Source of the DNA: Lagopus muta
Taxonomy: Eukaryota; Chordata; Aves; Galliformes; Phasianidae
Direction: 5' to 3'
NCBI RefSeq assembly: GCF_023343835.1
Contig: NC_064437.1
Location: 6,227,001 to 6,291,000, forward strand
DNA: 64,000 nt
Shown here: positions 18,961-31,990 of the stretch, piece after piece
Numbering within the stretch: position 1 is the first letter of the stretch
How the letters are laid out: every line of letters starts with the position of its first letter
The notes under the pieces: generated by a model
Seen by the model: only the letters and a program-made list of their open reading frames with translations
Told to the model about the DNA's origin: nothing
The model's database searches: none
Program-made: the position numbers and the translations under genes

Positions 18961-21900
18961 CGCAGTGCTAAGCGAGAGGAGGAAGACGCTCTGTGCAGTA
19001 TTTTCTTTTTCAAGGAAATTTAGGAGTTCTTAATTTCAGTTATAATGGCAGATCGGGAGATTCAGCTACATGTGTGCTCACAGGGCAGGCTGAGCAAGAG
19101 GTTACCAGTGTAATGGTGATGGGTGTTTTTACAGTGACTCACAGAGAGCTCATGTGGAAGCAAGTAAATGGGAGGGATGGAAATGCTTAGAGACAGGAAG
19201 GCATTACTAACAGCCCCAACCACAGTGGGTTCTCTGCCGAGCATTTCTAACCATGGCAAAATTGGAGGCTTGCTCTGTCTTAATGTGATAGAGAGCTCCT
19301 TTTTGTCAGCAAGTCAGTTTGGAGGTGTTTTTCCTGTCTTATGTTCCCTCCTTTCTTTCATAACTGTTGTTTTGGACTTTGTCAATGTACTGTAAAGCTA
19401 GTAAGAATTATGTTAAGGGTTCTCTATGGTGATTATTATTATTTCTCAATACAAGAATGGATGAGAAATGACTGGGGAGGAAACATCTTGATTAGTTGCA
19501 GAAAATGATGTAGAAATTCCCAGAAAACTGTCACCTAGACTCTCACTGTCCCTCGATAGCTGCAAATCTGCTATGTGTGTCTTTAGAAAGTAGCTGACTG
19601 TTGAAGTTGGCGTATGTGATGGGTAGGATCTGCGCAGATGTGTGTGGGGTTGTGACAGCAGGGCAGATGCTTGGAGGGAAGAAGGAAATGGAAATAAACC
19701 AGCAACAGAGTAAATCTTTTGGTGAGGTCTGACGGGCAGATGGAAAGCATGAATTACAAAGGCTTTTAAAAAGATCTGTTTGGGGTTTATGTTTACAGAG
19801 AGATTTAACAAGACTGGCTGGCCTTAAAATGCAGAGGTCTACTAAAATCAGTTGTTTGGAAGGGCAGTGGGTTGCTCACTCTGACCCAGAATACAGAAGA
19901 GGTTCACAGAGATTCAACAAGGCATGAGCAAGGCTGGTGAGGCAGCACCCCTGTAAACCATTTGGCAGATTCTGAAAAGGGCTTAGAGGTCAGCGGGTTG
20001 TGGAGTCAGGGAAGGGAGGAGGCTGTGACCCCTACTGAAGGGAGCTGCACCTCGGGACCATGAGCTGCCAACCAAGGGCATCTAGGGCAGCAGGAGAAGA
20101 AGGCACTGTCAGAACAAGATGGATTTGTGTAGCAGGGACTGACTTGCTGATGAAATGGCTTTATGGGGAACAAAGGTGTAAAAATGTTACCTTGCTTTCT
20201 TGTAAGTGGGATATAGGATATTGATTTCTTCTTATGGCTGGGGAAGTCCATGGTTTTCTTGGGGAGAACCGATGGATTTCCCCAGTTTTCTAAATCTCCC
20301 TCTTGAAAGGTTAGCCACAGCTATTTACAGCCAAATGAAAGGGGCTAACGCTGGAGATTATAATTTAAAGAGCTTTTGCTTTGCAAGGGAAGACTTGGAT
20401 ATCTCACACTGGTTATGAGAATTTAATTAAAGACCTGTTCAATAGGAGTAAATGGCAGGTGTTCATGCACACAGAAGATGGAATAAAACTGCAGTGCTCA
20501 GTTTAGTGCACGAGAATGAAGCTGCAAGATATGTCTGTCCCTTTCATGCCTAGAGGGATGAATTATAGTTAATTTTGCTCATGATTCCTTACTCCTTCAT
20601 AGAAAAGATAATCCTAACAGAGTGGGACCAAGAGTAAGAAAATACTCTAGTACATCTGGCAGGCAAACCTGGGACAGTCCTTCTACCCCCTCTCTAAAAT
20701 CCACAGCTTTCTTCATGAAAGCTTTGCCTTAACCAGTGCAGCTCAGAGTTAACAAGGTCTCTTTACAAGTTATATCTCCTTGTGCGATGGGTGAAAAGGA
20801 TCTCAAAACTGCAGCAGATTATCTTCCTGTCGTCGTCCCCCAGATTCACTGGAACATACTTTTGAGAATGAAGGAGAGAAATACAAGGCTTGCTGGATTT
20901 GGGAATTCATTCATGGTAAAGCTTCCAAGTGTCATCTCTTGTACACCAGAGTAGCAGGTTAACTATAAATTACTGAGATGGTATTGAAGTATCCACATCT
21001 TTGGCAGACTCTGCAGAAGCTGGCGAAGGCGTTCTGCTGTGCTTCACCATTCTGAGTTGTTTCTCAAGTTTTACATTAAACTGTCTAAGGATTCTGAACT
21101 GTCCCAGTGGGAAATCATCCATTTCAGTTTATTAATATCTAGTCTTGGGACAGCGCCCAGCTGTTTTTTTAGTGCCCGGTGCTCTGGTCACTGAAAGAAA
21201 AGCTTGTTTTATCTTAATGTGGGGGGATATGTATATCTTTGATTTACAATGAGCTCAAATCCTGTGCAACGTGTGTTCACCAGCATGTTTGGAGAGCAGG
21301 GTTGTTCCTAACTGTAGAATGAAGCCAGCAAAATGAGGTACTCAGCTATCAAATAGGAGTTGGTTCTGTTTAGCTGCAAGTCCGTGGTGATGAGGGCAAT
21401 GAGCGATACTCACGTGTACTAAAATCATGGCTGACCTGTAATCCTTATTCCCATGTTGTTTCATGAGTATTACTCTTCACTGAGTTAGTTGTGGTTAGGT
21501 GGGCTGAATTGAGCGAGATCAAATGATACACCATAAACTGTAAAAAGCTAAGACTGGTGTGGTGGAGTCACTGGTAAAGCCTCCATTTCTCTTGGGTGCC
21601 TCAGCAGGGTAGATGCTGCATCTGATGGACGTGGAAGATACCGGGCAGAGGCTCTCTCATTAAGGAACTGCCTGCTGGAACTCCCTCTAGCCATCTGGCA
21701 TCCAAAATGCAACAGAGAAAGGGATCCTGTTGGTGATTTCAGTAAATATTTTGCACAGAGCCATCTTTGTTGACTGTGCCTATTGCTTTGCAGATGTTTA
21801 TGGCATCATGAATCTTTTTCCAGCCTTAACTGAAACTCGTGCTTTACCAATACAAGAATTAACTTCATCATAGCAAAAATTGCTTTTTATCTCAAAGAGG

Positions 21901-22079
21901 ACAATTTTTTAGATAGATCCTCAGATCATTTTGTCTCAAATATTTTATTTTTGCTTTCCAACTACTATTTTTGTTAAATTTCATAAAAAAATATTTGAAC
22001 AGATGAAAACTTTTGATGTTGTTTCTTTGGTTTCTGAGCATTTTTTTTTTTTTTTTTTTAATTAATAATAATATGTTGT
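18961..22079. other. intergenic DNA, no gene seen
   Basis: About 3.1 kb of moderately AT-rich sequence with only short frames and no repeat I can name, apart from a T run at 22041-22059. Confidence 0.55.
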
Positions 22080-22225
22080 GGTTATTTATATTAAATCTTT
22101 GGAAGGCCTTGTGAGCAATAAAAACAATTACAATATTGTATTAGCGCAATGCCTGGATTGGCAATGATTAGGTTTTATTTTGATGCAAATGGCTGTGATT
22201 TAGTTTCTTTTCCTTCAGTTTAATT
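22080..22225. promoter_or_regulatory. candidate neural enhancer: SOX palindrome plus octamer
   Basis: It holds a perfect 12-base palindrome TACAATATTGTA (22129-22140), which is two head-to-head SOX half sites; an exact POU octamer ATGCAAAT (22183-22190); and ATGATTAGG between them. SOX plus POU plus homeodomain sites within about 60 bases are typical of neural-progenitor enhancers. It lies about 7 kb beyond DMRTA2. Confidence 0.45.
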
Positions 22226-24493
22226 TTTGGTGCAGGTGGGGGTCTCACATGTTATGTTTACAGGTTCTGGACTCACCTTTGTTTCTTCAAAAAAACTGAG
22301 CACTGAATATTGCCTTGAAGCAGGATGCAAAGCACAGAAGTGCTTCCTGTGGCAGCACTGTGCTGCTGGTGCTCAATGGGCGCGGGCTCCTATCTGCTCA
22401 GAGATTAATTAAATGAAGTGATTCTTGAAATAGGCAGGACTGACATTTCATCTGAGTTTGGTACATTTGAAGTAAATCATGTTTATTTCTCATACCGAGT
22501 CCTTAGAAAGGTACAATTATCCCTTCTCTTTACAGGTCGGTTTGTTTAACTTTCTCTGGCTTATTCTCGTGGAATAAGAATGAGGTATTGCTGTTGCAGA
22601 GGAGCACTGGGACCTTGTAAATGAAGGAAGCTGTGAGGTTTGTAGTGAAAACTGCACATGAGTCTCAGAAGAGTTGGTTTGTGTACTAAATTCTGCTGCT
22701 TATTTAGCAACACTTCATGACCTTGAGCTACTCAAAACAATTTCTATTAAAAATAAATGTCAATTTTCAGTTTTAACATGAGATGGATAGGGCTTGAATT
22801 GCAGACTTCTGTGTTACTTGAGTATTTATTTTTAATAAGGGTCCTAATTAATCGTGCAATCTCTATTACAGGAAAGCTCTCCTGGACTCTGTCTTCATTC
22901 ATTAAAATGTGTCAAATTCCTCAGAGTTTAGAGCAGAGCTCTAACAACGGCAAAAGAGACCCTATGTCCTGACTATACACTAACATGTGCCAAAGAATAA
23001 GCTTGTTAATAAGTACTTGTTCAGTGAGAAAGTATAGCAACAAGGGGTTACATATTTCCTCACTTCCCACTACGTGAGCAGAGCCCCGACTTGGTTCAGG
23101 AAGCTATACTGTTGTGAGACTTGGAGAAGTAAAATACGTTCTGCTTTATAATAAGTAATTCCAGCTCTGTCTAATTAACACTTCTTAGTGTTAATTGTAA
23201 CCCTTTGTTCCACGTTTTTCAGGGACAATATTTCCCAAGTACCGCTGATGAAATGTCAGGCAGGAGTAATAATTTTGTTTTTCTTGCTATTATAACATTG
23301 TGCCATAGATATAGTTATATACAGAGATATGTGCCAATCAATCAACAGAGCAAACAAGATGAAGAAGAGCAAACCTTCTCCTTAGAGAGCTCCTTAGGCA
23401 GGCAATGATTTAGGAGTTCTTCACCTAGTGAACTTGCATTGGAAATGGCTATTCCTACTGGCATTACCTTACTGAGATTAAAAAGGATGCATAATTGTAG
23501 GTGGCTTGTTTTATTAAGTCAGTAGACTTAACAGGATGGAGTATGGAGTGGAGAACAAAAATAATAAAACTTTTTTTTTTGTTTTTTAAACAATCCTACA
23601 GGCTTCTAACATTCATGCTACAGAAACACCATTTTGCAGGAAGGCATTTGATGAACAATAAAGTCATTCATGTTGATAGAAGCGGGGGAAATCCTGTTGG
23701 CTCTCCAACAAACCTATCTGTCTTGATTCTGAGGTCTGAAGGAATGAGAAAGAACTCAAAGAAAGTGGGAACATGAGACTTACTGTTAAAACATCGTTCC
23801 AGTGCTGGCAACGCTGTACAACTCTTTAAAAGACAAGAAAATAAGGATATAGGGCCATGGCTTAAGAAGGCCTTTTTCTTATGGAATAAGATAAAGGTGG
23901 AATTTAGTCTGCTGAGAATGTAGGAAAATCACTGTCTCATCCAAACAATTCTGTGTGCAATAGCCGAGGAGACAAATACTGCTGTGATGACTCAGTGTTT
24001 TATAAGAGGATGACAGAGGAAAACCCCACTAAGGAGAAAAACAAAAGCAGCGATGAACAACCCCTGCGATGAAGCATAAAAAAAACATAGTGGGGATGAA
24101 TGCCAACTGTAAGATGCCAACATGGCGTCCAACAGTTTTAGCTGCATCCTGTACAATTAACAAGCACTTCAGCTTCTATAATTTTATAAAATTATCATCC
24201 TTCTACAACCTTGCTGCAGCCAAAGCCAGCATTTTGCTGCTGTGTGAGGGAAGGAGCAGCAGCTGCCTGACTCTGCTGTGGGCGGGGAGACCCCCCTCAG
24301 TGCCGCCCTGGTGATTGCACCTGCTGGGTGCACCTGTTGATGAGGGCAGCTGTGGGTGTCCCAGCAATGCTACACTGCCTATTTCTCCACCCAGTGATTC
24401 AGCCCCAGCTCCTAAAGCTGCCTCTGCACCCCCTGCCCAAGCTCTTGGTAGCTCTTGGTGGCTGTGGCTGAGGTAGGGGGTTGGTTTGGCTTC
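22226..24493. other. intergenic DNA, no gene seen
   Basis: AT-rich, short frames only. A perfect 10-base inverted repeat with a 4-base loop lies at 23173-23196. G+C content rises after about 24230. Confidence 0.5.
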
Positions 24494-24524
24494 CCGCCAT
24501 TTTCTAATTGCAACAAAATGGCGG
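24494..24524. promoter_or_regulatory. symmetric pair of YY1-like sites
   Basis: CCGCCATTTT (24494-24503) and its exact reverse complement AAAATGGCGG (24515-24524) are separated by 11 bases. Each arm matches the YY1 core (AANATGGCGGC). They sit in a local CpG-bearing patch in otherwise ordinary intergenic DNA. Confidence 0.5.
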
Positions 24525-25203
24525 CAGGGCGCCCTGTGCTTCATCTATCTCAGCAGCTCCTGCCCCAGAGAAGAGCTTCCATCTGGGAAGTATTTTCCAG
24601 CCTTTGAAGTCTGGAAGACCTAATTCTTCATTTTGTGGGTATTTGATTTATTTTCATGTGTATATCTTGAGTTCTATCAAGCAACTTTTGTTAAGCACAG
24701 GTGTGATTTTCTTTTTCTCAGCATTGTAGAAGCACGCTGCAACTCATCAAACACAGAGGGGTGGTGGAAACAAGATGGCAGTCTTTTTATTTGAGATTTT
24801 GGGTTACTTCTGGCTTAAAAATATTTTAAAGTGTCAGCAGGCAAACCTGCTTTATCTGAGATGAGACAGATCTGGTAGGTGGCACTGACTTTTGCCCCGT
24901 GAAATTACATTACTGTTTTCTGTTTTCATTGTCATGCTCTTCTGAGAAAAGTGTTGAAATCAGCGTGGGATATTACCTGTGTCTTTTTGCAGTGCATTTC
25001 TGACTTTGTCAGTAAGCAGCAGGTTGCACAGAGCCTTGCAGCCAGGTGCAAACAGCCCTGGCTGGGCTCAGTGGCACCCAGGGGTCCAGCAAATGTGTTC
25101 TCAAGAGATCAGTGAGAAAGTGGTGTTTTGTGAAGGCTGTGTTGTGTATGTTGGGAATATAATGACAGGGAGATGATCCTCCACGTCTACTTTGTCTACA
25201 GTT
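24525..25203. other. intergenic DNA, no gene seen
   Basis: No gene or named repeat was recognised. A further AAGATGGCA YY1-like core lies near 24772. Confidence 0.45.
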
Positions 25204-25671
25204 AGACTACCGTGTCCAGTTAAAAAAGGACAGGGATCTCCTAGAGAGAGTCCAGCAGAGGGCCACAGAGATGATAAGGGGACTGAAGCACCTTCTTATG
25301 AGGAAAGGCTGAGTGACCTGGGTCTGTTCAGCCTGGGGAAAAGAATACTGAGAAGGGATCTGACAAATGTTTATAAATGTCTAAAGGGAGGTGGGAGGCA
25401 CATGGATGAGGCCAGTTTCTTCTCAGTGGTGCGTGGCAATAGGACAAGAAGTAATGGCCTAAAACTTGAGCATACTAACATGTGGAAGATCACTTTTACA
25501 GTTAGGGTGATGGAGTATTGGAACAGGCTGCCCAGAGAGGTGGTGGAGTCTCCTTCTGTGGAGATATTCAAGACCCATCTGTGTGACCTATTGTAGGGCA
25601 CCTGCTTTAGCAGGTGTATTGAACTTGATGATCTTTTGAGGTCCCTTTCAACCCCTGCAATTCTGTAATAC
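25204..25671 (+). mobile_element. CR1: CR1 LINE, 3' fragment of about 470 bp
   Basis: It follows the CR1 consensus from the gtgtccagtt segment through gagtccagcagagggccac, aacaggctgcccagagaggt and gagatattcaagacccatct to a 3' end of attctgtaata type. The terminal frame (25192-25596) is intact for over 130 codons and includes a YWNRLPREVVESPS segment, which is commonly predicted from CR1 copies. The copy lacks the 5' part and reverse transcriptase, so it is immobile. Its 3' end differs from the other two copies, suggesting a different subfamily. Confidence 0.95.
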
Positions 25672-26967
25672 ATATGAGAAATTGGAATGTGATGTTAAGA
25701 TCAAAATCTATACCTGAACCAGCTCTATGAAATCTATACTTCAAAGGTAAGATAGAAAGTAAGGTAGTGGACCTGATAGCCAATTTTAAACTTGAAATAC
25801 CAAAGGCAATGTGTTAGACATGAGCTTGTAAATTCCTAACAAATCTCTCTCTTTTTTTTTTTTTTTTTTTTTTTGTCTAAGTGACTTTCATACTGACTTC
25901 TTTCCTGTGTCTTTGAAGATTTCACAGTCTAGACAATGCAGGAATGCTTCTTCTGTATGTTTTGGTGAATTCCCGAAGACTCAGTGATAATAAGTTAGAA
26001 ATTTTTTTTTTGTGTGTGTGTAAACATTGGTGAGGAAAAGCAGGTTGGGTGCTAACCCTGTGATTATGTTGCTTCTTCATGTACACAGAAAGAACAATGT
26101 TTTAGTTATCAGTGCGGTAGAGCTGCTAGTGAAGAGCAAAGTGATTTATAGTCAAGAAAAACACAACTGAGAAAAAGGAAAGGCTTTATTTATTTTTTTA
26201 CTTTATTTTTTTCCTTCAAAGATCTCTTGGGATTTCATGTTATTTTACTGATAGTGAAAATTAAGAACCAAACAAAAAAGTCACTAGTCTCATTTTTCTT
26301 GCATCCTTCATGTAGTTCTTTCTTGATGACTAAGCAGATTTATATGAATATAACCCAATGGGCTCCTTACCCTTCCAGAAATGCACCACAGAATATAAAC
26401 AAGGAATTGCAGAAGGGACGTGCAATATGCGTATTGAATTTCATCTTATTAACTGGAGCTCTGTCAAAATGAAATCTGATGTATTTAAGAGGAATAATTT
26501 CTTACAAAGGAAAAAAGAACGATTTTGGCAGACCTCTTAATATGTGTCGCAGGGTTATCTACTAATAACTAGGAAAAAGCATGTGGGCCATAAGAGTATA
26601 AAATGAAGTTACAACCATATCTGGTTTCTATTAGTGATCTATCTTGGGGTAAGTAAAAATTAAGTCATCTTAAGATGTACCTTTTTTTTTTTCCTCCTGT
26701 CTTTTATTCCATCTCTGTTTAAAAATTCATTTTCTATATTACTTATTTATAAATATTTATATTTATTTCTTTATGTATTTCAGAAGTAGGAAACTGCATT
26801 CCTAGAAAAAATATTAAGAAAGAAGGGGGAAAAAATAAATATTTCCTTCAGATATGTCACAGTTCTATAGGAAGGCAATTCAAAACCTCAGACCTTTTTG
26901 GGGAGTCTGGATATTAGTTTAGATCTTTCTTAATTTTTTTTTTTTTAAACATCATAGTTGCTATCCA

Positions 26968-26970
<3 letters not shown>
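25672..26970. other. AT-rich intergenic DNA with poly(T) at 25852-25874
   Basis: No gene was recognised. A 23-base T run and several AT-rich stretches are present, including TATTTAT repeats near 26745-26775. Confidence 0.5.

Positions 26971-27014
<44 letters not shown>
26971..27014. repeat. (AT)22 dinucleotide microsatellite
   Basis: Twenty-two perfect AT units followed at once by about 14 T. It is likely to be length-polymorphic. Confidence 0.97.
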
Positions 27015-27028
<14 letters not shown>

Positions 27029-30000
27029 AAATACCATTGCTGTGAAAGGCCTCTAGCCATAAAGCTACACGTTAAGTTTTGCACTGAAAGTTTTTAATGA
27101 ACAGCTTGTAATCTAGCTAAAAGAAGGCATTTCTTCTTTGTCCTTCTGCAGCAATACTGTTTTCTCCTCCATGTGCTTTGTACTTTAATTGGCGTGTCTG
27201 TCTTTAACAGAATCTCTTCATCAACTCTTGTTCTGCCTCCTAAAACTTCAGCCCTCCTCTCCAGGCTAGGTAGCAGATTCCTGGGATTGCACGTGATACA
27301 GTTTTCAAAGTGTCTTCTACCTAATTGCCATTACAATCCTTTTGAAAATCTCACCAGGCACTGTGTGTCTTCAGCCTGTTTTTTCCTTGCTGAGATTTAG
27401 TCACAGGGCAGTGGAGTAGGATGCTTGAAAGAGCTCAGGAAGCTGCCTCTGTCCTGAGAAAGGCTAAAAGAGTGATTAGGAGAATGCAGGAGATCGGTTT
27501 GTAGTACTGGTAGTTTACCCTAATCCTCTTTGTTTTAACAATCACGGCTAAAACCTTAAAGGTGCCATCTGTGCATGCTGAGCTCTTGTTCAAATGTCCA
27601 TAGTGGAAGTGCAGAGGTTAAGAGGTGCCCCTCTTACAAGTAGATTCAGATGGTGGTGCTGTGGTTTAGGCATCTGGCCGAAACTCAGAAGGCTTTGGTT
27701 AAACTTCCTGCTCTGTCAAACAGTTCCCATGTGCACGAGAGAGGGGTCACCAGGGGGCTGGAGTGAATTCCTGCATCCTCAGCCCAAATTGTCACATACA
27801 GTAACTAGCTGGAGTTTGAAGGACAGAAACAAGACAAATTACTGCACCTGTGAGTACTGGTCAAGGTGACTTGCTGAATATCTTCTACTACTAAAAGGAT
27901 TTCTGTAAAATCTGACTCTTGAAGTCCTGGTAGTCCATGAGAATCTGTTTGTTTTCAAGTAAACTTTTAACCATCTGGTTGAGGAAGAAAACATGAAGTC
28001 ATCAACCACAAAGGCTTGACAAAATTGAGGGAACGACATTGCTTTAAACATCATGTTCTTCCTGGAAGTCCAAGACCAGATCTGACCTGTTGTTAAGGAA
28101 TCCAGGTTGGAAGCACCAGAAGTCAGGCTTTTGCCAGCTATCAGAAACTGACAGCAGGTAGTGTTTCACACTGACTTCCAGGATCCTTAGTCTTAAATTT
28201 AAATTATTTATGTGGTTAATAAATAATAAATGTAATAGTAATGATTAAGGCAGATGACTCTCTCTCCAGTTAAAATGGCCACAGGCAACTCAAAAATGTG
28301 TATGGTGCATATGCGCTGCTCTGCCCTTCTGAAGTTTGCGTGCATTGACTCCCTGACAATACTGTTTAATGCTGTGGATATTTCACTTTTTTCTTAAAAG
28401 GTGCTTCACCATTTCTTGCCACACACCTGGCTGCAATAGCATGCTTGGTTCAGAGGAAAATAGCTCATCAGTGTACAGCATTTTGCTCTTCTGTGCAGTG
28501 AGGATCCAGAAGCCACAGTTTTCCTCCCTAAGAGCTATAGAAGCTGATGTGCCATTCCAAGCTGGCTTATGCACATTGCCTGCCCTGTGACAGATTTCTG
28601 GGACAGGCACAGTGTCCTAGATGTTCTCCTTTCCCCTCTGAGTTGTCAGCCCCACTGTCTGTCCTGGTGGGAGCTGGCACAGCTCAGCAGGAGTGTGCAG
28701 AGAAGGGTAGTGCTGGCTTTGGGCAGGGTGCCTGCAGGGCTTTTCAAGAAGAGAGAAAATACTCCATCTCTTACCTCACCCTTCCTTCCCATCTCTGCCA
28801 TTCTGCTCACTTCCTCAATGAGGCTTTGTAAAGTTTACAGAGCACTTTTTTTGTTTTTCTTTTTCCACATGCTATTCCTCTTACCATTCCATCTGGTGTT
28901 TATTTTGCTGCACTGCCTCTTGATTGCCCCATTTGAATATTGTAGGAGCCTTTCCCTGGCTGTTTTGACAAGCAGATGCTGTGTAGCAAAGGCCATGTAG
29001 ATCTGCATGCTCTAAGCTGCATTAACTTTCACTGTTACATGACAGCTGAGATGTACTGGTCTTGTGGATAATGATATTTACTTAGAGACCCCAGACTGTC
29101 CTGGGACGTTGATCTGTTGTAAAATACTATCCACATATTTGGTGGTAGGGAGGATATCCTGCGTGCTATCTTCTTCTGATGACCTGGGCTCACCCTGCAC
29201 CTTTGCATTTCCAAGCTTCTTCAAGTCCCACTGGCTGTGAGAGGCATAAATAGTCACTGAGTTGGTCGCTCCTGACTTAATTGTGTGAGTGGGATCAGTC
29301 CCTGTGCTTGTGTTTGCTGTTACAGCATATTTATCAGTTGTGTTCTTAAAGCTTGGATTTTACTTTTGTCTACTCAGCAGAACTCCCACTGTTCTGCAAG
29401 GATCTGGTGCAATAGCTGGGCTGGAGCCTTAGAAAGTTTGCTGCTGTGGCACCAACTGCAGATCCCATTTGTTAAAAGGACTGTTTCAAGCAGAGTTTTG
29501 ATTCTGCTGCCACTGTGTGGTCAAAACTGGGCTGCTGCTTCAGATATTGCTGTTTTCCACCAGGATTTGCGTGGAGCCACCAGTTATGATCCAACGTGTG
29601 ATTCTCCTCCACAGCACTGAAGATGGAGAGTAAATGCACTGACTTAACGGGCTCTTTATATGTGTTACTGGAGCATCCAGATGCACTTACAGAAATAAGG
29701 GGCTGTTGTGCTGAGTAGGTATTAGGCCAGGAAAAACTGACCCTTCCTCAGCTCATAATTTGATTCTATGACCACATGTAACAAACATACAAAATGGACA
29801 CAGCAAGGAAAAACCTTCTCACAGACACGTGCTTGAAATCAGGGCCTTGATGAACAGCTGTTCTTGACTGAGCTGTTTGAAATATATAAGCAAAAAGGAA
29901 GGGATTTCATTAATGCCACAGCTTCATCCCGCCCCCTAGAAAAATGCTGGCTTCTCCTGTGTTTGTAGGGTTGAAATGTAGTAGAACTTTCTTTGCCTTG

Positions 30001-31600
30001 CATGTTTTTGAGGTTTCAACAAAGCATGCAGCAGAACCTGTCGTACTGAGCAGTAAATGACTGTAAGAAATAATCAAATACAGGTGAATGTAACAAGAAA
30101 AAAAAAAAAAGGCTTATATTAGTTTTGCTTCAGAAAATAATATAGTAATCACTTTGTTTTGCCAGGTTAGTAATATCCAGGAGGTTTCTCAGTCATTAAT
30201 TCACTTGAGTGAATTAGAAATGTTTTATTGTAGTAATAAACAGCAATATGTCTTCAGGGTCTTTCAAAGCAAGTAAAATAGAAAATGTAAATTACTCTGT
30301 GGTTTTGTTCTGCATTCCTTGTTCATTCAGGATTTTCACTGGCTTCAAGGAATGCAGGAGCAAGCCCCAAATATTTGTAAGGAAATCAGGTTGAAAAAAT
30401 GTGCCTTGAGCCCAAAGATTAAAAAGAATAAAATGTCAGCTCTAGAAATTGACAGAGGGAGACAATTCCAGCTGCTAAGGGAAAATGTCATGCAGTATTT
30501 TTATTAACACAATGTGAGAGGCAATTTAAATAAATCAGAGGACTATAAATGCAGTTTTAAAAAGTCCTCCTTCAATTCAGATGAAAACAAATACGCCACA
30601 AATGTGAAACTGGTTTGCAGTCATCCAATAACCTCAGGTCCAATCTTGGCTTTGTACTTACCGTGTTCTCTCCAGTTTCCCATTTTGTGTTGTGGAATCC
30701 ACAGTGCTTTTGGGAAGGGACAGTTTTTGCAGGGCTATGCAATATCTCAGCTAACAGAGACTTGGCTGGAGTGGGATTTCTGCCCACCACTGGGACACCA
30801 TTGGCTGTTCCCGGCTCTCTGTCCCCAACATCTTGCCATAACCCATTCCATTCTGGTGCTGACCTGTTTACTTTTTCCTCTGCATTTGCTCTGAGGTAAA
30901 GTGTGAATTAGTTTGTGTGAATTACTTTGCATTTGCAGCATAATGGCATCCCAGCACGAATGGGTAAGTTTGATTGTTTTTTCTTACTGGCTTATTATTT
31001 GATTATTTTTATTATAAAATAAATAGAAGTTAGAACCAAAGCCTCCAGCCTTATGTGTAGGTGTGATGTTGGTTGGCAGCTTTGCAGTCAGAGAAGGCAC
31101 TTAGAAGGACTCCCTCTTCTATAAAGCTGCACATACCAAGTTCTTCTGAATTTCTGTGATCTATGAGCTTTGGCTGCAGCTTGCTGTTTAGACAGAGTAG
31201 TGATAGCAGTGAGGGTGACCAGCACACAACATTTGCATGTAGGGTGGTTGCATAAAACACATTTCTCTTGGTAACTGGGTTAAAAATAGAAGCCCTTTGC
31301 AGTGCCAAGCTCGTCTCTTGTAACTATAGAGGCTTTTTGCCCATTCAAGGGTGCATTGAGCTACCCACCCTTCTTCTGTGCCAACGTGTTTGTCACCTTG
31401 ATTATGCTTTCATTGTGTGAAATGCTTTTATTAAGCATGAGATGAGGGATATAAATGGGTGAATGAACATAAAGGTGAGTTTATAATGTGACCACTTTAA
31501 AAGTACTTTTTTTCTTGTTGTTTAAGGAAAGCCTTGGTCACATCTTATGTAATATTTGCAATTTCCTGGGTGTTTACAGTAAGGAACAGCGTTGTGGTGT
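27029..31600. other. intergenic DNA, no gene seen
   Basis: About 4.6 kb with only short frames (the longest are 143 codons at 28569-29000 and 126 codons at 30514-30894). None resembles a known protein or is bordered by convincing splice sites. Confidence 0.5.
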
Positions 31601-31613
31601 TGCCCCCTGGAGA
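31601..31613 (-). promoter_or_regulatory. CTCF-like core (minus strand)
   Basis: TGCCCCCTGGAGA on the plus strand reads as a CTCF core on the minus strand with about two mismatches to the usual 13-base consensus. It lies 257 bases from a plus-strand candidate at 31870. Confidence 0.35.
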
Positions 31614-31819
31614 TGCAGGCTACAGTATGCTGCAATCAAGGTGCTTCTATGCATACAAGAAGATAATTATTACAGCAGCATTGTGTTAATTCATAGATGA
31701 TAGTACAGAGTAGAGGATCTGGGCATTTGCTTTTCTAACTCGAAGGAGCCCTGGAAATAGAATAAAAGTAAACCTATAAACCTCTACGTTCATAACACGT
31801 AATAATGTAAGTTTCTAAT

Positions 31820-31990
31820 TGCGGCTGGAATGGATCACTGCTCCTACGGCTGAGCGATTGCTGGAGAGGCCACTAGAGAGCAGCAGAGACTGCGTTAAAG
31901 CCGCCGGTTGTCCCTCGTCTTGAACGACTTTGTAGAGGAGACAGCGTCTGGCAGCCGAAGGTTGGGTGATAGCGGCACGCCGTCTATTTT
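31820..31990. promoter_or_regulatory. isolated CpG-bearing patch with CTCF-like site
   Basis: A short G+C-rich stretch with about ten CpGs sits alone in AT-rich intergenic DNA. It includes CCACTAGAGAGCAGC (31870-31884, plus strand), which matches the CTCF consensus CCASYAGRKGGCRSY at all but one position. An insulator or loop anchor is the simplest reading. Confidence 0.45.

Noticed and set aside
25192..25596. 134-codon frame with an YWNRLPREVVESPS segment as a possible gene
   Set aside because: It lies entirely within a CR1 3' fragment; this peptide is a well-known product of CR1 copies.
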